Source: Phocaeicola faecium (GTDB lineage Bacteria > Bacteroidota > Bacteroidia > Bacteroidales > Bacteroidaceae). Taken from it: DNA of 64,000 nucleotides. The position numbers were made by a program, and so were the translations under genes. Below are positions 8,972 to 18,096 of this stretch, one piece after another; within the stretch, counting starts at the first letter, position 1, and every line of letters starts with the position of its first letter. The stretch covers positions 124,147 through 188,146 of the forward strand of contig NZ_JACSPQ010000011.1 in assembly GCF_014837055.1 (NCBI RefSeq), in the 5' to 3' direction. Below the pieces are notes generated by a model. That model saw nothing but the letters and a program-made list of their open reading frames with translations, ran no database searches and was not told where the DNA came from.

Positions 8972-11476
8972 TTACTTTTCTTCGTCCATACGTTTCTCCG
9001 CAATCTGCCGTATGGCGGCTTCCATGTCGCTGCCCAGCTTCCCCGCCAGTTCGCGGACTTCCATCTTCTCCGTTTCCTCCGTTGTATAGGCAAGGTATTC
9101 GTGTATGGACACCTCCGTGGCGTACACCGCCGACTGTGTGCCGCCTAAGCCTATCCACACCTCCTTGTATCGTCTGGACGAATCGTTGGACTGGTTGATG
9201 GAAAGTATCTGCGACTTCTCCTTTTCCGTCAGCCCCAGCAATCCCTGTATCTGGTCGAAGCGGTTCATGAACTTCCGCTGGTCGAGCAGTATCTTGCAGT
9301 CCGAGTTGTTGATGATGGACTCCTTGACGATGGGCGAGCTGATGATGTCGTCCACCTCCTGCGTCACCACTATTGCCTCGCCGAAATACTTTCTGACCGT
9401 CTTATAAAGATACTTTACATAGGAAGCCATATTCGCCGAAGCAATCGCCTTCCAAGCCTCTTCAATTATTATCATCTTTCTGATACCTTGCAGACGGCGC
9501 ATCTTGTTGATGAACAACTCCATAATGATGATTGTCGTAACCGGGAACAAGATGGCGTGCTCTTTTATCTGGTCGATTTCAAAGACGATGAACCGCTTGT
9601 GTAGCAAGTCCAGTTCCTTGTCCGAATTAAGCAGGTAATTATATTCACCGCCCTTGTAGTACGGCTCCAGCACATTCAGGAAACTGGCAATGTCAAAGTC
9701 CTTTTCACGCACTTTCTTATCTTCCAATACCTTGCGATAATCCGTGTCTATAAACTCGTAGAACGTGTTGAAGCATGGGACAATGCTGTTGTCTTCCTTA
9801 ATACGTCCTATGTACTGCGACACGGCATTGGAAAGTGCAACCTCCTCCGCACGGGTAGCAGGCTCATTGTCCTTCTTCCACAGCGTCAGCAACAAAGTCT
9901 TGATACTTTCCCTCTTTTCGATGTCATACACCTTGTCCTCCGTGTAGAACGGATTAAAGGAAATCGGGTTGTCCTCCGTATAGGTATAATAAACCCCGTC
10001 CTTTCCCTTGGTCTTGCGGTGTATCATCTCGCACAGCCCTTGGTAGGAGTTGCCCGTATCGACCAGCACCACATGGGAGCCTTGCTCATAGTATTGTCTG
10101 ACCAGATGGTTCATGAAGAACGATTTGCCGCTGCCCGAAGGACCCAATACGAACTTGTTGCGGTTGGTCGTCACGCCGCGCTTCATCGGCAGGTCGGAGA
10201 TGTCGATGTGCAGGGGCTTGCCGCTGATGCGGTCCGCCATGCGGATGCCGAAGGCGGACGGAGAGTCCTTGTAGTTGGTCTCGCCCGCGAAGAGGCACAC
10301 CGCCTGCTCTATGAACGTGTGGAACGACTCTTCCGCCGGGAAGTCCGCCGCGTTGCCGGGGATGCCCGCCCAGAACAGCGTCGGGCAGTCCGTCGTGTTG
10401 TGGCGCGGCACACAGCCCATGCTTGCCATCTGGCTGCCCACGTCGTTCTTGATGCGTTTCAGCTCCTCCGCGTCGTCGCTCCACGCCATCACGTTGAAGT
10501 GGGCGCGGACGGACTTCAGCCCCTGCGAGTGCGCTTCGTTCAGGTATTCTTCAATCCACTCGCGGTTGATGGCGTTCTGGCGGCTGTACCGGGAGAGCGA
10601 CTGCATGTTCCTCGCCGTTTTCTCGAAGCGGCGCAGTTCCTCGTCGCTGTTGCCGATGAAGACATACTGGTTGTAGATGTGGTTGCAGGGCAGCAGCAGT
10701 CCCAGCGGCGCGGCGAAGGACAGGCGGCAGTCCGAGCGGTCGGTGGACAGCCTTTCGTAACGGCAGTCCGTGGCCACCGCTGCGGGCAGGTCCTCCGTGT
10801 CCGACAGGGTGTGCAGGCACAGGCGGTTGTCGCCGACGCGCATTTCCCTTGCCGTCATCTCGATGTCCTCCAGACAGTCCGCGTTGCCCAGCGACAGGGC
10901 GAAGTACCTGCCTATGATGCCCGTCTCCTTGTCCGTGCCTGTAAGCTCGTCATCGGAGAGGCGGCGCAATTTGATATGCCCCGAATCGTTCAGGATACGC
11001 GCGAACTGCTCCACCGCCTCGATGAACTTCACCGCCGTCTCCTTGTCCTGTATTTCTTTCGGTACGATATGCCCCCGGCACAGCGTATTCCAGTTGCTCT
11101 GCTGCCTCATGCGCTCCTTCGTAGTCTTCGTCAGGAACAGGTAGCACTTGTGGTGCAGGAACGGGCGCTCGTTGAAGTGCATCTCGTAGCTGCGGGCGAG
11201 GAAGCCCATGCCCTCCTTGCCGAGGTCGGGGCGGTACCGTTCCTTCACGTACCAGTCTTGCTTGTGCAGCACCGAATGGTCGGGCAGTACCTTGATTGCC
11301 TTGCACCACGTGGCGTGGATGCCCTCGTATTCCTCCGCCGTGACGGTATAGACCTCCGGAAGCTCCACCTCGAAGGCGGCGGTGATGTCCGCGTCTTTCG
11401 AGACGATGCACCCGTGTTCCACCGAAAGCAGGGGGAAGCGGCTTTCCAGCGTGGTGGCTTTCATGATGTTTCTCAT
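8972..11476 (-). CDS. traG: TraG, VirB4-type conjugation ATPase
   Basis: 834 residues from ATG 11476 (MRNIMKATTLESRF), which overlaps the traF stop as ATGA; a longer reading frame exists but its N-terminal extension runs inside traF. Walker A is GPSGSGKS near residue 443 and Walker B is MIIIEEAWKAIAS near 667. It should power assembly of the type IV secretion channel at the inner membrane. TraG of Bacteroides ICEs is the VirB4 homologue, not the coupling protein. Confidence 0.92.
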   Translation of the reverse strand: MRNIMKATTLESRFPLLSVEHGCIVSKDADITAAFEVELPEVYTVTAEEYEGIHATWCKAIKVLPDHSVLHKQDWYVKERYRPDLGKEGMGFLARSYEMHFNERPFLHHKCYLFLTKTTKERMRQQSNWNTLCRGHIVPKEIQDKETAVKFIEAVEQFARILNDSGHIKLRRLSDDELTGTDKETGIIGRYFALSLGNADCLEDIEMTAREMRVGDNRLCLHTLSDTEDLPAAVATDCRYERLSTDRSDCRLSFAAPLGLLLPCNHIYNQYVFIGNSDEELRRFEKTARNMQSLSRYSRQNAINREWIEEYLNEAHSQGLKSVRAHFNVMAWSDDAEELKRIKNDVGSQMASMGCVPRHNTTDCPTLFWAGIPGNAADFPAEESFHTFIEQAVCLFAGETNYKDSPSAFGIRMADRISGKPLHIDISDLPMKRGVTTNRNKFVLGPSGSGKSFFMNHLVRQYYEQGSHVVLVDTGNSYQGLCEMIHRKTKGKDGVYYTYTEDNPISFNPFYTEDKVYDIEKRESIKTLLLTLWKKDNEPATRAEEVALSNAVSQYIGRIKEDNSIVPCFNTFYEFIDTDYRKVLEDKKVREKDFDIASFLNVLEPYYKGGEYNYLLNSDKELDLLHKRFIVFEIDQIKEHAILFPVTTIIIMELFINKMRRLQGIRKMIIIEEAWKAIASANMASYVKYLYKTVRKYFGEAIVVTQEVDDIISSPIVKESIINNSDCKILLDQRKFMNRFDQIQGLLGLTEKEKSQILSINQSNDSSRRYKEVWIGLGGTQSAVYATEVSIHEYLAYTTEETEKMEVRELAGKLGSDMEAAIRQIAEKRMDEEK

Positions 11477-11808
11477 ACGTTTCTTCCTTTCTTCTTTTTT
11501 CGTCTTAACAGATTGGACACCCGTCTGCGGTGGAGCACATGGCGTGGGCGCATCCGTGCCGCGCCCAACTTCATCAGCCCGTGTTCGCCGTACTTCGCGT
11601 TCAGCCGGAACGTGAGCCACACGAGCGACGAGGCGGATACCGCGCCGAAGCCGATGCAGAGCCACTGGCCCGCGCCTGCCATGTAGAGGATGATGAAGAG
11701 GATGAAGGCGGCGAGCAGCCCGCCCGCGAACAGGAACAGGTACTGCGCCTTCAGGCCCTTGAACTCCACCGGACGGCCGATGCCCTTGTTGATGGGGTAC
11801 TCAGCCAT
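11473..11808 (-). CDS. traF: Conjugative transfer protein TraF (VirB3-like, DUF4133)
   Basis: 111 residues with two adjacent membrane helices (YLFLFAGGLLAAFILFIILYMAG and LCIGFGAVSASSLVWLTF) and a basic tail, typical of the VirB3-like TraF of this family. Overlaps traG by 4 nt, mirroring the VirB3-VirB4 pairing. Confidence 0.85.
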   Translation of the reverse strand: MAEYPINKGIGRPVEFKGLKAQYLFLFAGGLLAAFILFIILYMAGAGQWLCIGFGAVSASSLVWLTFRLNAKYGEHGLMKLGAARMRPRHVLHRRRVSNLLRRKKKKGRNV

Positions 11809-11849
11809 TGTCCTTATACCTTATTATATATGTATAGGATACCCGTTTG

Positions 11850-12161
11850 TTAGAGGAAGAACGAGCGCAGGATGGTCGCGCTTACAATCAGGAAGATACA
11901 CGCGCCGAACCAGCTTGCGGCGGTCTTCGAGGTGTCGGGGTCGCCGGCGCTGAATTTGCCGTACACCTTGATGCCTCCGATAAGCCCGACGACCGCGCCG
12001 ATGGCGTAGATGAGTTTCGTCGCCGGGTCAAAGTAGGAAGTGACCATGCTGGTGGCTTCGGTGATGCCCGCCATGCCGTTGCCTTGCGCGAAAACTTGGA
12101 TGTTGGCAGCCAGCAGGAGGGCCGCGAGGATGATTTGCTTTTTCTTCAATGTCTTTGTCAT
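11850..12161 (-). CDS. traE: Conjugative transfer protein TraE (VirB2-like, DUF4134)
   Basis: 103 residues: signal peptide (QIILAALLLAANIQVFAQG), then two hydrophobic helices (LIYAIGAVVGLIGGIKVYG and ASWFGACIFLIVSATILRSFF). This size and topology match the pilin-like TraE proteins. A copy of the CCACTAAATCC motif lies about 92 nt upstream. Confidence 0.84.
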   Translation of the reverse strand: MTKTLKKKQIILAALLLAANIQVFAQGNGMAGITEATSMVTSYFDPATKLIYAIGAVVGLIGGIKVYGKFSAGDPDTSKTAASWFGACIFLIVSATILRSFFL

Positions 12162-12336
12162 AATCTTTTCTGTTTTGTGCCTCCGGGTTGGATGTTCCCA
12201 TTGGCGGTTGATACTTGTTTTAATTCTTGCGGCTTTGGATGAAGCCGGCTTTTGGGATTTAGTGGTCTCGGTGGCAAGCCGATGGTTTAGCCGTAGTCGA
12301 TTTTCTTTTTTCGCATTGCTGTTACGTTTTTACTTG

Positions 12337-13050
12337 TTATACATAGTCGCGGATGTTGAAGTCCTCGAAGTTGTCCGGAACTGCGGGCGCTTTCTTGGGC
12401 ATAATCACCGGTGTAGTGTTTGCCTGCGCCGCCGACACGGAGTCCAGATAGTAGTCCATCAGCTCGTCCAGTTTCCTGCGGGTCGCTTCCGAACTCTTTT
12501 CTATCATCGCGAACAGTTCGTTGCCCTTCATGTCGCAGAACACCATTCCGGCGTGACGGCGTTCCTCTTTCGTGGCTTTCGGTTTCTTCACCGTCCGCAT
12601 GGCAAGGTCGATGTCCTCGAAGGTCATGCCTCCCGCTTCATGAGGCTCGCCGTCATCATCTCCGTCTTCGTCATATTCCGCCCCGATGTCGGAAACACGC
12701 TTGTCGGCAAACACCTCGTCCAGTTCCTCGTCGGGCACTTGGCGCGACGGCCTGGCTCCCGAAAGCCGGCTATTGGGGGAGGCAGTTTCATCGTCAAAGG
12801 CCACGTCCTTCTCGTCCACCTCCTCGCCGGGGGCTTGCACGGTGGCATTGGACATCGGTGCAGCAGCCTGCGGTTTTCGTTCAGGCATCCGGAACAGGCT
12901 TTTCCCCATGATGTCGCCGGACCTTTCCGGTGCGCCCACATCCTTTTCCTTGTCCTCCTTGGGTACGTTTTCTTCCCGGCGTTCCCAAGTCAGGTAGATG
13001 ACCATCCATAGGTTGAAGGCCATCATCAGCACGATGAGCAGCTCGGCCAT
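12337..13050 (-). CDS. traD: Conjugative transfer protein TraD (DUF4122-type)
   Basis: 237 residues with an N-terminal membrane anchor (LLIVLMMAFNLWMVIYLTW) and a long acidic cytoplasmic region. The C-terminal section (about 160-237) is the more conserved part. Its position between the DUF3408 genes and traE matches traD of CTnDOT-like operons. Confidence 0.7.
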   Translation of the reverse strand: MAELLIVLMMAFNLWMVIYLTWERREENVPKEDKEKDVGAPERSGDIMGKSLFRMPERKPQAAAPMSNATVQAPGEEVDEKDVAFDDETASPNSRLSGARPSRQVPDEELDEVFADKRVSDIGAEYDEDGDDDGEPHEAGGMTFEDIDLAMRTVKKPKATKEERRHAGMVFCDMKGNELFAMIEKSSEATRRKLDELMDYYLDSVSAAQANTTPVIMPKKAPAVPDNFEDFNIRDYV

Positions 13051-13052
13051 CG

Positions 13053-13406
13053 TCAGAGCGGTTGCGAGGTTTCACGGCGTAACAGGGCATTGATGTCGTC
13101 CCCATAGGTTTGCAAGTGCTCTTCCAGCACATTCTCGATGTACCCGCCAATGGTGCTGCCGTTCCCGCCCAGTGTCCGCACAATGCGGGACAGCTTCCCG
13201 TGCATCTCACGGCTGAGGTAAATGCACTGGCGGTGCGCTCCTTGTCTGGGCGTCAGATAGCGGAGGAACACCGCCGCTTTTTCTAATTGGGTGTCGTCCA
13301 CAATGTGGATGACTACGTCCGCCTTTTCCAGATTGTTCACTTGGGGAGTGTCCGCCTTCGGGTTGCCATTCCCCTTCTTTTTCATTCTCGAATTGAAAAA
13401 TCCCAT
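13053..13406 (-). CDS. DUF3408 protein, TraC position
   Basis: 117 residues from ATG 13406 (MGFFNSRMKKKGNG); the longer frame upstream runs within the next gene and lacks its own start context. The C-terminal half (YLSREMHGKLSRIVRTLGG..TIGGYIENVLEEHL) is ribbon-helix-helix-like, as in DUF3408. With its paralogue at 13436-13846 and the ParA-like TraA it forms a possible segregation or relaxosome accessory set. Confidence 0.72.
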   Translation of the reverse strand: MGFFNSRMKKKGNGNPKADTPQVNNLEKADVVIHIVDDTQLEKAAVFLRYLTPRQGAHRQCIYLSREMHGKLSRIVRTLGGNGSTIGGYIENVLEEHLQTYGDDINALLRRETSQPL

Positions 13407-13435
13407 CTTGTTTTCGTTTTTTAGGGTGAATAAAA

Positions 13436-13846
13436 TCAATAAATGTCCTCGTAATTTTTCTTGTAAAGTCGGCGGATCACTTCCTCGTATTCGCGGAAGT
13501 GCTGCTCCAGCACACGGTCCACATAGACCGACAACGTAAGCCCGTTCTTCCCGATGACCTGCACGATACGCTGTATCCGCTCGTGGTAGCTTTTGCGGAT
13601 GTAGGCGGTCTTGCCCGAACACACGGGGATTCTCGGTGCATGGAGGAAGCGTTCCAGGTATTCCTCTTCCTTTTCCGTGGCATCCTTGCCCACCTTTGCT
13701 TTCGGTTTTTCCGCCAGCCTGGCCTCCTTTGCGGAAGTGTTGCCATCTGTTCCGAGGCTCCCCGGGGAGGCGGGCGCGGGCATTTCCGGACGGAACGAAT
13801 CCAGGAACTTGCCGGGGTCAATATCGACATCGAGTTTCTTGGCCAT
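13436..13846 (-). CDS. DUF3408 protein, TraB position
   Basis: 136 residues. The C-terminal region (AYIRKSYHERIQRIVQVIGKNGLTLSVYVDRVLEQHFREYE) parallels the neighbouring DUF3408 protein: RHH-type DNA binding after a low-complexity linker. It sits 4 nt before the traA stop and is probably co-expressed with the ParA-type ATPase. Confidence 0.74.
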   Translation of the reverse strand: MAKKLDVDIDPGKFLDSFRPEMPAPASPGSLGTDGNTSAKEARLAEKPKAKVGKDATEKEEEYLERFLHAPRIPVCSGKTAYIRKSYHERIQRIVQVIGKNGLTLSVYVDRVLEQHFREYEEVIRRLYKKNYEDIY

Positions 13847-13850
13847 CGGT

Positions 13851-14612
13851 TCAACGCTTTACGATGCCGAGTATTTCTTCCGCGAGGGCATCGATGCCGC
13901 TCCCTTTCGCCAATGCCTTGTCCGGCGGCAGCAGCGTGGAGCGGAAAAACGGGCGGTCGCCTTCCTCAGAGCCTTCCTTGCGGAAACGCTTGCTGTCGGG
14001 CAGACTGGTGTCCAGCACTTCAAGCCCCATCCCGGCTATCACCTTGTCATAGATGTCGTACAGGTCGGTCTTCTCGCGCTTGTCCACCATGTTCCACAAG
14101 AGGCGGATGCCCTTGATGTTCGACTTGCCGGTAGTGATCAGCGTGTCGTTGATGACGCCCGCGTACTTCAGCGAGCTTTCCATGATGAAACGGTCTGCGG
14201 CTATCGGGCAGAAGATGTAGTCCATCGTCGCTACTGTCCGGATCAGGTCGAGGTTGTTCACCGTACCCGTCAGGTCGAAGAAGATGAAGTCGGGCGGTGT
14301 CGCCGACTCGACAAATGGCCTGACCGTTTCAATCGCGTTGCCGGGACGGCTCCCCACAATCGGGTAGGCGCGTTTGCCGATGCGCTTGAACTGCTCGTAT
14401 GCCAGCTTGCGCAGGTACGGGTTGCGCTCGATACTTTTCAAGTCGCGTTCGCGCATGTCCTTGATGCTGAACTGGGGATAGTCGCAGTCCACGACCGCCA
14501 CGTCATATCCCTTCACGTAATACAGGTAACTCGCCATCAGTACGGTGAGTGTCGTTTTGCCTGCTCCTCCCTTCTGGGTGGAGAAGGCGATGAACAAAGG
14601 TTCTTTTTTCAT
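13851..14612 (-). CDS. traA: TraA, ParA/MinD-family ATPase
   Basis: 253 residues from ATG 14612. Deviant Walker A motif (STQKGGAGKTT, about 11-21) and Walker B-like FIFFDLTG place it in the ParA family. It starts the transfer operon and faces the iteron-bearing gap, so a partition-like or oriT-positioning role together with the DUF3408 proteins is a reasonable inference. An upstream in-frame extension reaches 15053 but consists of translated repeats and is rejected. Confidence 0.85.
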   Translation of the reverse strand: MKKEPLFIAFSTQKGGAGKTTLTVLMASYLYYVKGYDVAVVDCDYPQFSIKDMRERDLKSIERNPYLRKLAYEQFKRIGKRAYPIVGSRPGNAIETVRPFVESATPPDFIFFDLTGTVNNLDLIRTVATMDYIFCPIAADRFIMESSLKYAGVINDTLITTGKSNIKGIRLLWNMVDKREKTDLYDIYDKVIAGMGLEVLDTSLPDSKRFRKEGSEEGDRPFFRSTLLPPDKALAKGSGIDALAEEILGIVKR

Positions 14613-14823
14613 GCTTTCTTCTTTTTTATTTGTTAGACATCCGTTTCTTGGTCCGGTCGGCAGCCATCCGCCCGGTAAGCGAGCAGGCAGTCCGGCATCC
14701 CTCCCGGTATGCCTGTTCCCATCCATGCCTGTGTGCCGGCAGGCAAGCATAAGGGCAGGCATACCGACCATTCCGCCTGCAAAGGAAAATGACTTTCGCC
14801 AAGGTTGTGTCTCTTTGCTGTTG

Positions 14824-14865
14824 CGTGGCAGCATTTGGCGTTGTCGTGGCAGCTTGTGGCGTTCT
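14824..14865 (+). repeat. Paired 21-bp iterons, copy 1
   Basis: Two tandem 21-bp units of the form CGTGGCAGC-(A/T)T(T/G)TGGCGTT-(G/C)T. The same pair recurs at 15095-15136, 15846-15887 and, inverted, at 56396-56437. Confidence 0.75.
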
Positions 14866-15094
14866 TTGGCCACCCTTTCCACCGCTTTTCCTGGCGTTTG
14901 GCCCATTGAAACGGCATCCGCCCTTTGCCTTTCCACCAAGCCTTTGCCTGTATGCCTGTGTGCCGGCAGGCACAAGGGCTGGCGGACTGGCAGGCAGGTT
15001 GGCAAGGATGTCAGCCCGGAAGCAGGCAGGCGTGCCGACCGTTTCGCCTGCAAAGGAAAGGGGCTTTCTCAAAGGTTGTATCCTTTTGCCGTTG

Positions 15095-15136
15095 CGTGGC
15101 AGCATTTGGCGTTGTCGTGGCAGCTTGTGGCGTTCT
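15095..15136 (+). repeat. Paired 21-bp iterons, copy 2
   Basis: Identical in both units to copy 1. The preceding 40 bp (AAGGTTGT...TTTGC.GTTG) is also similar between copies 1 and 2, so the duplicated unit is larger than the iteron pair. Confidence 0.75.
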
Positions 15137-15845
15137 TTACCCGGCCTTATCGCCACTCATCTTGCGTTTGGCTTGTGGCCGTTATTTGGCATTTTCACCA
15201 TTCCGATGCCTGTATGCCAGCGTGCCGGCAGGCAGGCACAAGGGCAAGCAGACTGGCAGGCAGGTGAACTGGCAGGCGGGCAAGAATGCCTGCCACCTGG
15301 CAAGGAAGAATGCTAGCTTGTAGGTTCGCAGGCATATTGGCCACAAATAGGTAGAACTTTTTCTATTGTGGCCAATGTGGACTCATGAACATCTTAATTC
15401 ATTCCTACCAATCGCTTTCCAATAGTTTTCTTGCTTGGCTGATTTTCGCTCTTTGGCATTTCAGCACTCCAATGCCTGTATGCCGGCAGGCAGGCACAAG
15501 GGCAAGCAGACTGGCAGGCAGGTGAGCAGGCTGGCGGGCAAGAATGCTTGCGGATTCGCAAACATATTGACTACAAACATGAAGAACTCTTTTTCACTTG
15601 TGCTAAATGTAGTCTCGTGGACATCTTAGCACATTCCTCCATCGCTTTCCAACAGTTTCTTTGTTTGGCTGGTTTATGCTCTTTGGCATTTCCCCGCTCC
15701 AATGCCTGTATGCCAGCGTGCCGGCAGGCAGGCACAAGGGCAAGCAGACTGACAGGCAGGCAGGTGAACTGGCAGGCGGGCAAGAATGCCTTCCGGTTCG
15801 CAAATCTGAAAACGGACAGGCAGGCAACTATGTTTTTTTCACTTG

Positions 15846-15887
15846 CGTGGCAGCATTTGGCGCTGTCGTGGCAGCTTGTGGCGTTTT
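15846..15887 (+). repeat. Paired 21-bp iterons, copy 3
   Basis: Same pair with small differences (GGCGCTGT in the first unit, GGCGTTTT in the second). It is the copy nearest mobA and the presumed oriT. Confidence 0.72.
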
Positions 15888-15959
15888 TGAGCCGTATTTC
15901 AGACTTGGAAAACACCCTACCTTTGCACCCAAGCGGCAGGGCAAAGCCGAAAGCGCGCA

Positions 15960-16232
15960 CCGCAGACCCCGGCTCCGTCCTTCTTTTGGGCAGCAGAAAG
16001 GTATCGGGCGACCGATGCCTTATAAATGGGTAATGGCAGGTCTATCCCCAATCCGTTTACCACGGATTTTTGTGTCCTCAAAGACACAGCAAGGTGTCCT
16101 TTGAGTAACTCAAAGGGTTTCGGGTTACTCCCGAAACGACCTTGCCCCTCACGGGGAGGGCTTCCTCTCCGAAGTCGGGAAGCCTGTTTCCACCTGCGGT
16201 GCGGTTGCCGAAGCTACGCTTATGCCGTGACA
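15960..16232 (+). other. Candidate oriT region upstream of mobA
   Basis: No gene is seen here. The stretch holds short dyads: TGTGTC-CTCAAA-GACACA near 16071-16088, CCTTTGAG...CTCAAAGG near 16097-16119, and CCCCTCACGGGG near 16145-16156. The origin of transfer of CTnDOT-like elements lies next to the mob genes, so this is the best candidate. The nic site cannot be fixed from sequence alone. Confidence 0.4.
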
Positions 16233-16244
16233 CCACTAAATCCA
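16233..16244 (+). promoter_or_regulatory. CCACTAAATCCA leader motif before mobA
   Basis: Plus-strand copy of the 12-mer found before traN and traI; 7 nt separate it from the mobA ATG. Confidence 0.5.
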
Positions 16245-16251
16245 TTGTAAT

Positions 16252-16698
16252 ATGAACGAGAACAAGAAAAAGAACGGGACTGACAGTCCCAAGTGGGGGC
16301 GGCATCCACGGGAAAGCCGCAAGTCGCACTGCGTGATGGTGCGTTTCGACGACGGGGAATGGCTCAGGTTCCTCGCTATGCACGGCAAGTCCGGCGTGGA
16401 GGCGAGGGCGGTGTTCCTGAAGGCGCACTTCTTCGGACAGCCGTTCCGGGTACTGGTCACGGACAAGACGCTGCTCGACTACTGCACGAAGCTGTCCGCT
16501 TTCCATGCGCAGTACCGCATGGTGGGGAACAACTATAACCAGACGGTCAAGGAGCTGCGCTGCCATTTCTCGGAGAAAAAGGCGATGGCATTGCTCTACA
16601 AGCTGGAGCAATGCACGAAGGAACTGGCCGCAATCACGCGGCAGGTCGTTGAACTTTCAAGGGAGTTTCAGGAAAGATGGTCGCAAAAATCACGGTAG
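16252..16698 (+). CDS. mobA: MobA, relaxosome accessory protein
   Basis: 148 residues. The N-terminus is basic and resembles a ribbon-helix-helix DNA-binding segment (KSHCVMVRFDDGEWLRFLAMHGKSGVEARAVFLKAHFFG), followed by a helical C-terminal half, as in MobC/MobA accessory proteins. It overlaps the relaxase gene by 22 nt. It should bind oriT and help the relaxase nick. Confidence 0.82.
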   Translation: MNENKKKNGTDSPKWGRHPRESRKSHCVMVRFDDGEWLRFLAMHGKSGVEARAVFLKAHFFGQPFRVLVTDKTLLDYCTKLSAFHAQYRMVGNNYNQTVKELRCHFSEKKAMALLYKLEQCTKELAAITRQVVELSREFQERWSQKSR

Positions 16699-17924
16699 GC
16701 ACGTCGCTGTACGGGGCGTTGGCTTACAACGGCATGAAAGTGAACGAGGGCGAGGGGAAGCTGCTCGCCGGGAACAAGGTCTTCGACGATGGCAGCGGAC
16801 GGGTGGACATCGCCCGTGCCGAACAGGATTTCAAACGGTACATGCCGGAGAACGTCCGCACACGGAACAAGGTCATCCATATCTCCCTTAATCCGCATCC
16901 CGACGACCGCCTGACGGACATGGAGATGGAAAGTCTCGCGCGGGAGTATCTGGAGAAGCTGGGCTACGGCGACCAGCCTTATCTAATTTTCAAACATGAG
17001 GACATCAACCGCCACCACCTGCATATCGTCTCCGTCAATGTGGACGAGAATGGCAGGCGGTTGAACAAGGATTTCATCCATCGCCGCAGCAAGCGCATCA
17101 CCACGGAGCTGGAACGCAAGTACGGTCTGCACCCCGCCGACCGCAGGCAGCACCGTAACGACAATTCCTTGCGCAAGGTGGATGCCTCGCAGGGAGACGT
17201 GAAGCGTCAGGTGTCGAACACCGTCAAGGCGGTGATGGCTACCTACAAGTTCCGGACAATGGGCGAATACCGCGCCTTGCTCTCCCTCTACAACGTCACT
17301 GTGGAGGAAGCCCGTGGCATGGTGAACGGACGCGAGTATCACGGACTGGTCTATTCCGCCACCGATGATGGCGGGAACAAGGTCGGCAATCCCTTCAAGG
17401 CATCCTGCATCGGGAAGTCCGTCGGCTATGAAGCCGTGCTGCGCAGGTTTGAGTATCCCAATGCCCAAATCCGCGACAAGCGTCTGGCGGACATGACGCG
17501 CAAGACCGTCGCTGCCGTATTGGACAGGACGTACCGCAAGGATGAATTTGTCGCCCTGCTCAAAGCGAAGGGCGTGGATGTGGTGTTCCGCCACACGGAC
17601 GGGGGGCGCATCTACGGGGCGACCTTCATCGACCACCGCACGGGCTGTGTGCTGAACGGCTCCCGGCTGGGCAGGGAATTTTCCGCCAACGCCTTGCAGG
17701 AGCACTTCACTTTGCCGTATGCGGACACGCCGCCGATGCCGTTCACCCTTACACGGGACGAACCGCAGGCGGAAGCCCATACCTATGTGGAACACGGCGA
17801 GAGCCATTCCACGGGCTTGGGCTTGCTTGGCGGCGACGCATCGGGCGCACAGGCGGAAGAAGCCGCCTTCGAGCGCGAACTCAAACGCAAGCGGAAGAAA
17901 CGCCGGAAGGGTTTGGGATTATAA
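16677..17924 (+). CDS. mobB: MobB relaxase (MobA/VirD2-like family)
   Basis: 415 residues. The relaxase motif III appears as HEDINRHHLHIVSVN near residues 107-121 (metal-binding His residues), preceded by the motif containing HISLNPHPDDRLTD near 64-77. The C-terminus is basic (ELKRKRKKRRKG). It would nick oriT and pilot the strand into the recipient. The gene overlaps mobA, which places them in one operon with mobC. Confidence 0.87.
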   Translation: MVAKITVGTSLYGALAYNGMKVNEGEGKLLAGNKVFDDGSGRVDIARAEQDFKRYMPENVRTRNKVIHISLNPHPDDRLTDMEMESLAREYLEKLGYGDQPYLIFKHEDINRHHLHIVSVNVDENGRRLNKDFIHRRSKRITTELERKYGLHPADRRQHRNDNSLRKVDASQGDVKRQVSNTVKAVMATYKFRTMGEYRALLSLYNVTVEEARGMVNGREYHGLVYSATDDGGNKVGNPFKASCIGKSVGYEAVLRRFEYPNAQIRDKRLADMTRKTVAAVLDRTYRKDEFVALLKAKGVDVVFRHTDGGRIYGATFIDHRTGCVLNGSRLGREFSANALQEHFTLPYADTPPMPFTLTRDEPQAEAHTYVEHGESHSTGLGLLGGDASGAQAEEAAFERELKRKRKKRRKGLGL

Positions 17925-17951
17925 ATTATCCGTCCGCAGGGCATCCAAGCA

Positions 17952-18037
17952 AAGGTCAGACCTTTGGCTATCTAAGGTCAGACCTTTGGTAGCCTCACCT
18001 CGGACTTGAGATAGGCTCAGGTCGGACTTGAGGTATG
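17952..18037. repeat. Short dyads and direct repeats in the mobB-mobC gap
   Basis: AAGGTCAGACCTTTGG occurs at 17952-17967 and 17974-17989, each nearly self-complementary. They are followed by two related CGGACTTGAG boxes (about 18001 and 18023). The cluster could form RNA hairpins or operator sites ahead of mobC. Confidence 0.6.
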
Positions 18038-18096
18038 CTTATGTCCGGGGAAAGCCTTGCGGACATATTGTTCAACTTAAAAACAGAAACAGATTT

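Larger units (their letters stand above)
14650..15830. repeat. GC-rich repeat tract with TGCCGGCA palindromes
   Basis: Between traA and mobA a block built on the palindrome TGCCGGCA and the phrases GGCAGGCACAAGGGCAAGCA and ACTGGCAGGCAGGTG recurs about five times (near 14735, 14960, 15220, 15480 and 15720), with variable spacing. Both strands are open only because of the repeats; I see no real gene. Protein-binding (partition or relaxosome) or structural roles are possible. Confidence 0.7.

Noticed and set aside
8972..11665. Longer TraG with a 63-residue N-terminal extension
   Set aside because: The extension is the +1 reading of traF; ATG 11476 with ATGA overlap is the natural start.
13851..15053. 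400-residue frame extending traA upstream
   Set aside because: The extension before ATG 14612 is translated repeat sequence (Arg/Pro/Gly/His-rich) without ParA character.
14545..16104. Many 90-240-residue frames on both strands
   Set aside because: They arise from the GC-rich repeats, overlap each other on both strands and share low-complexity content (HKGKQTGRQ).
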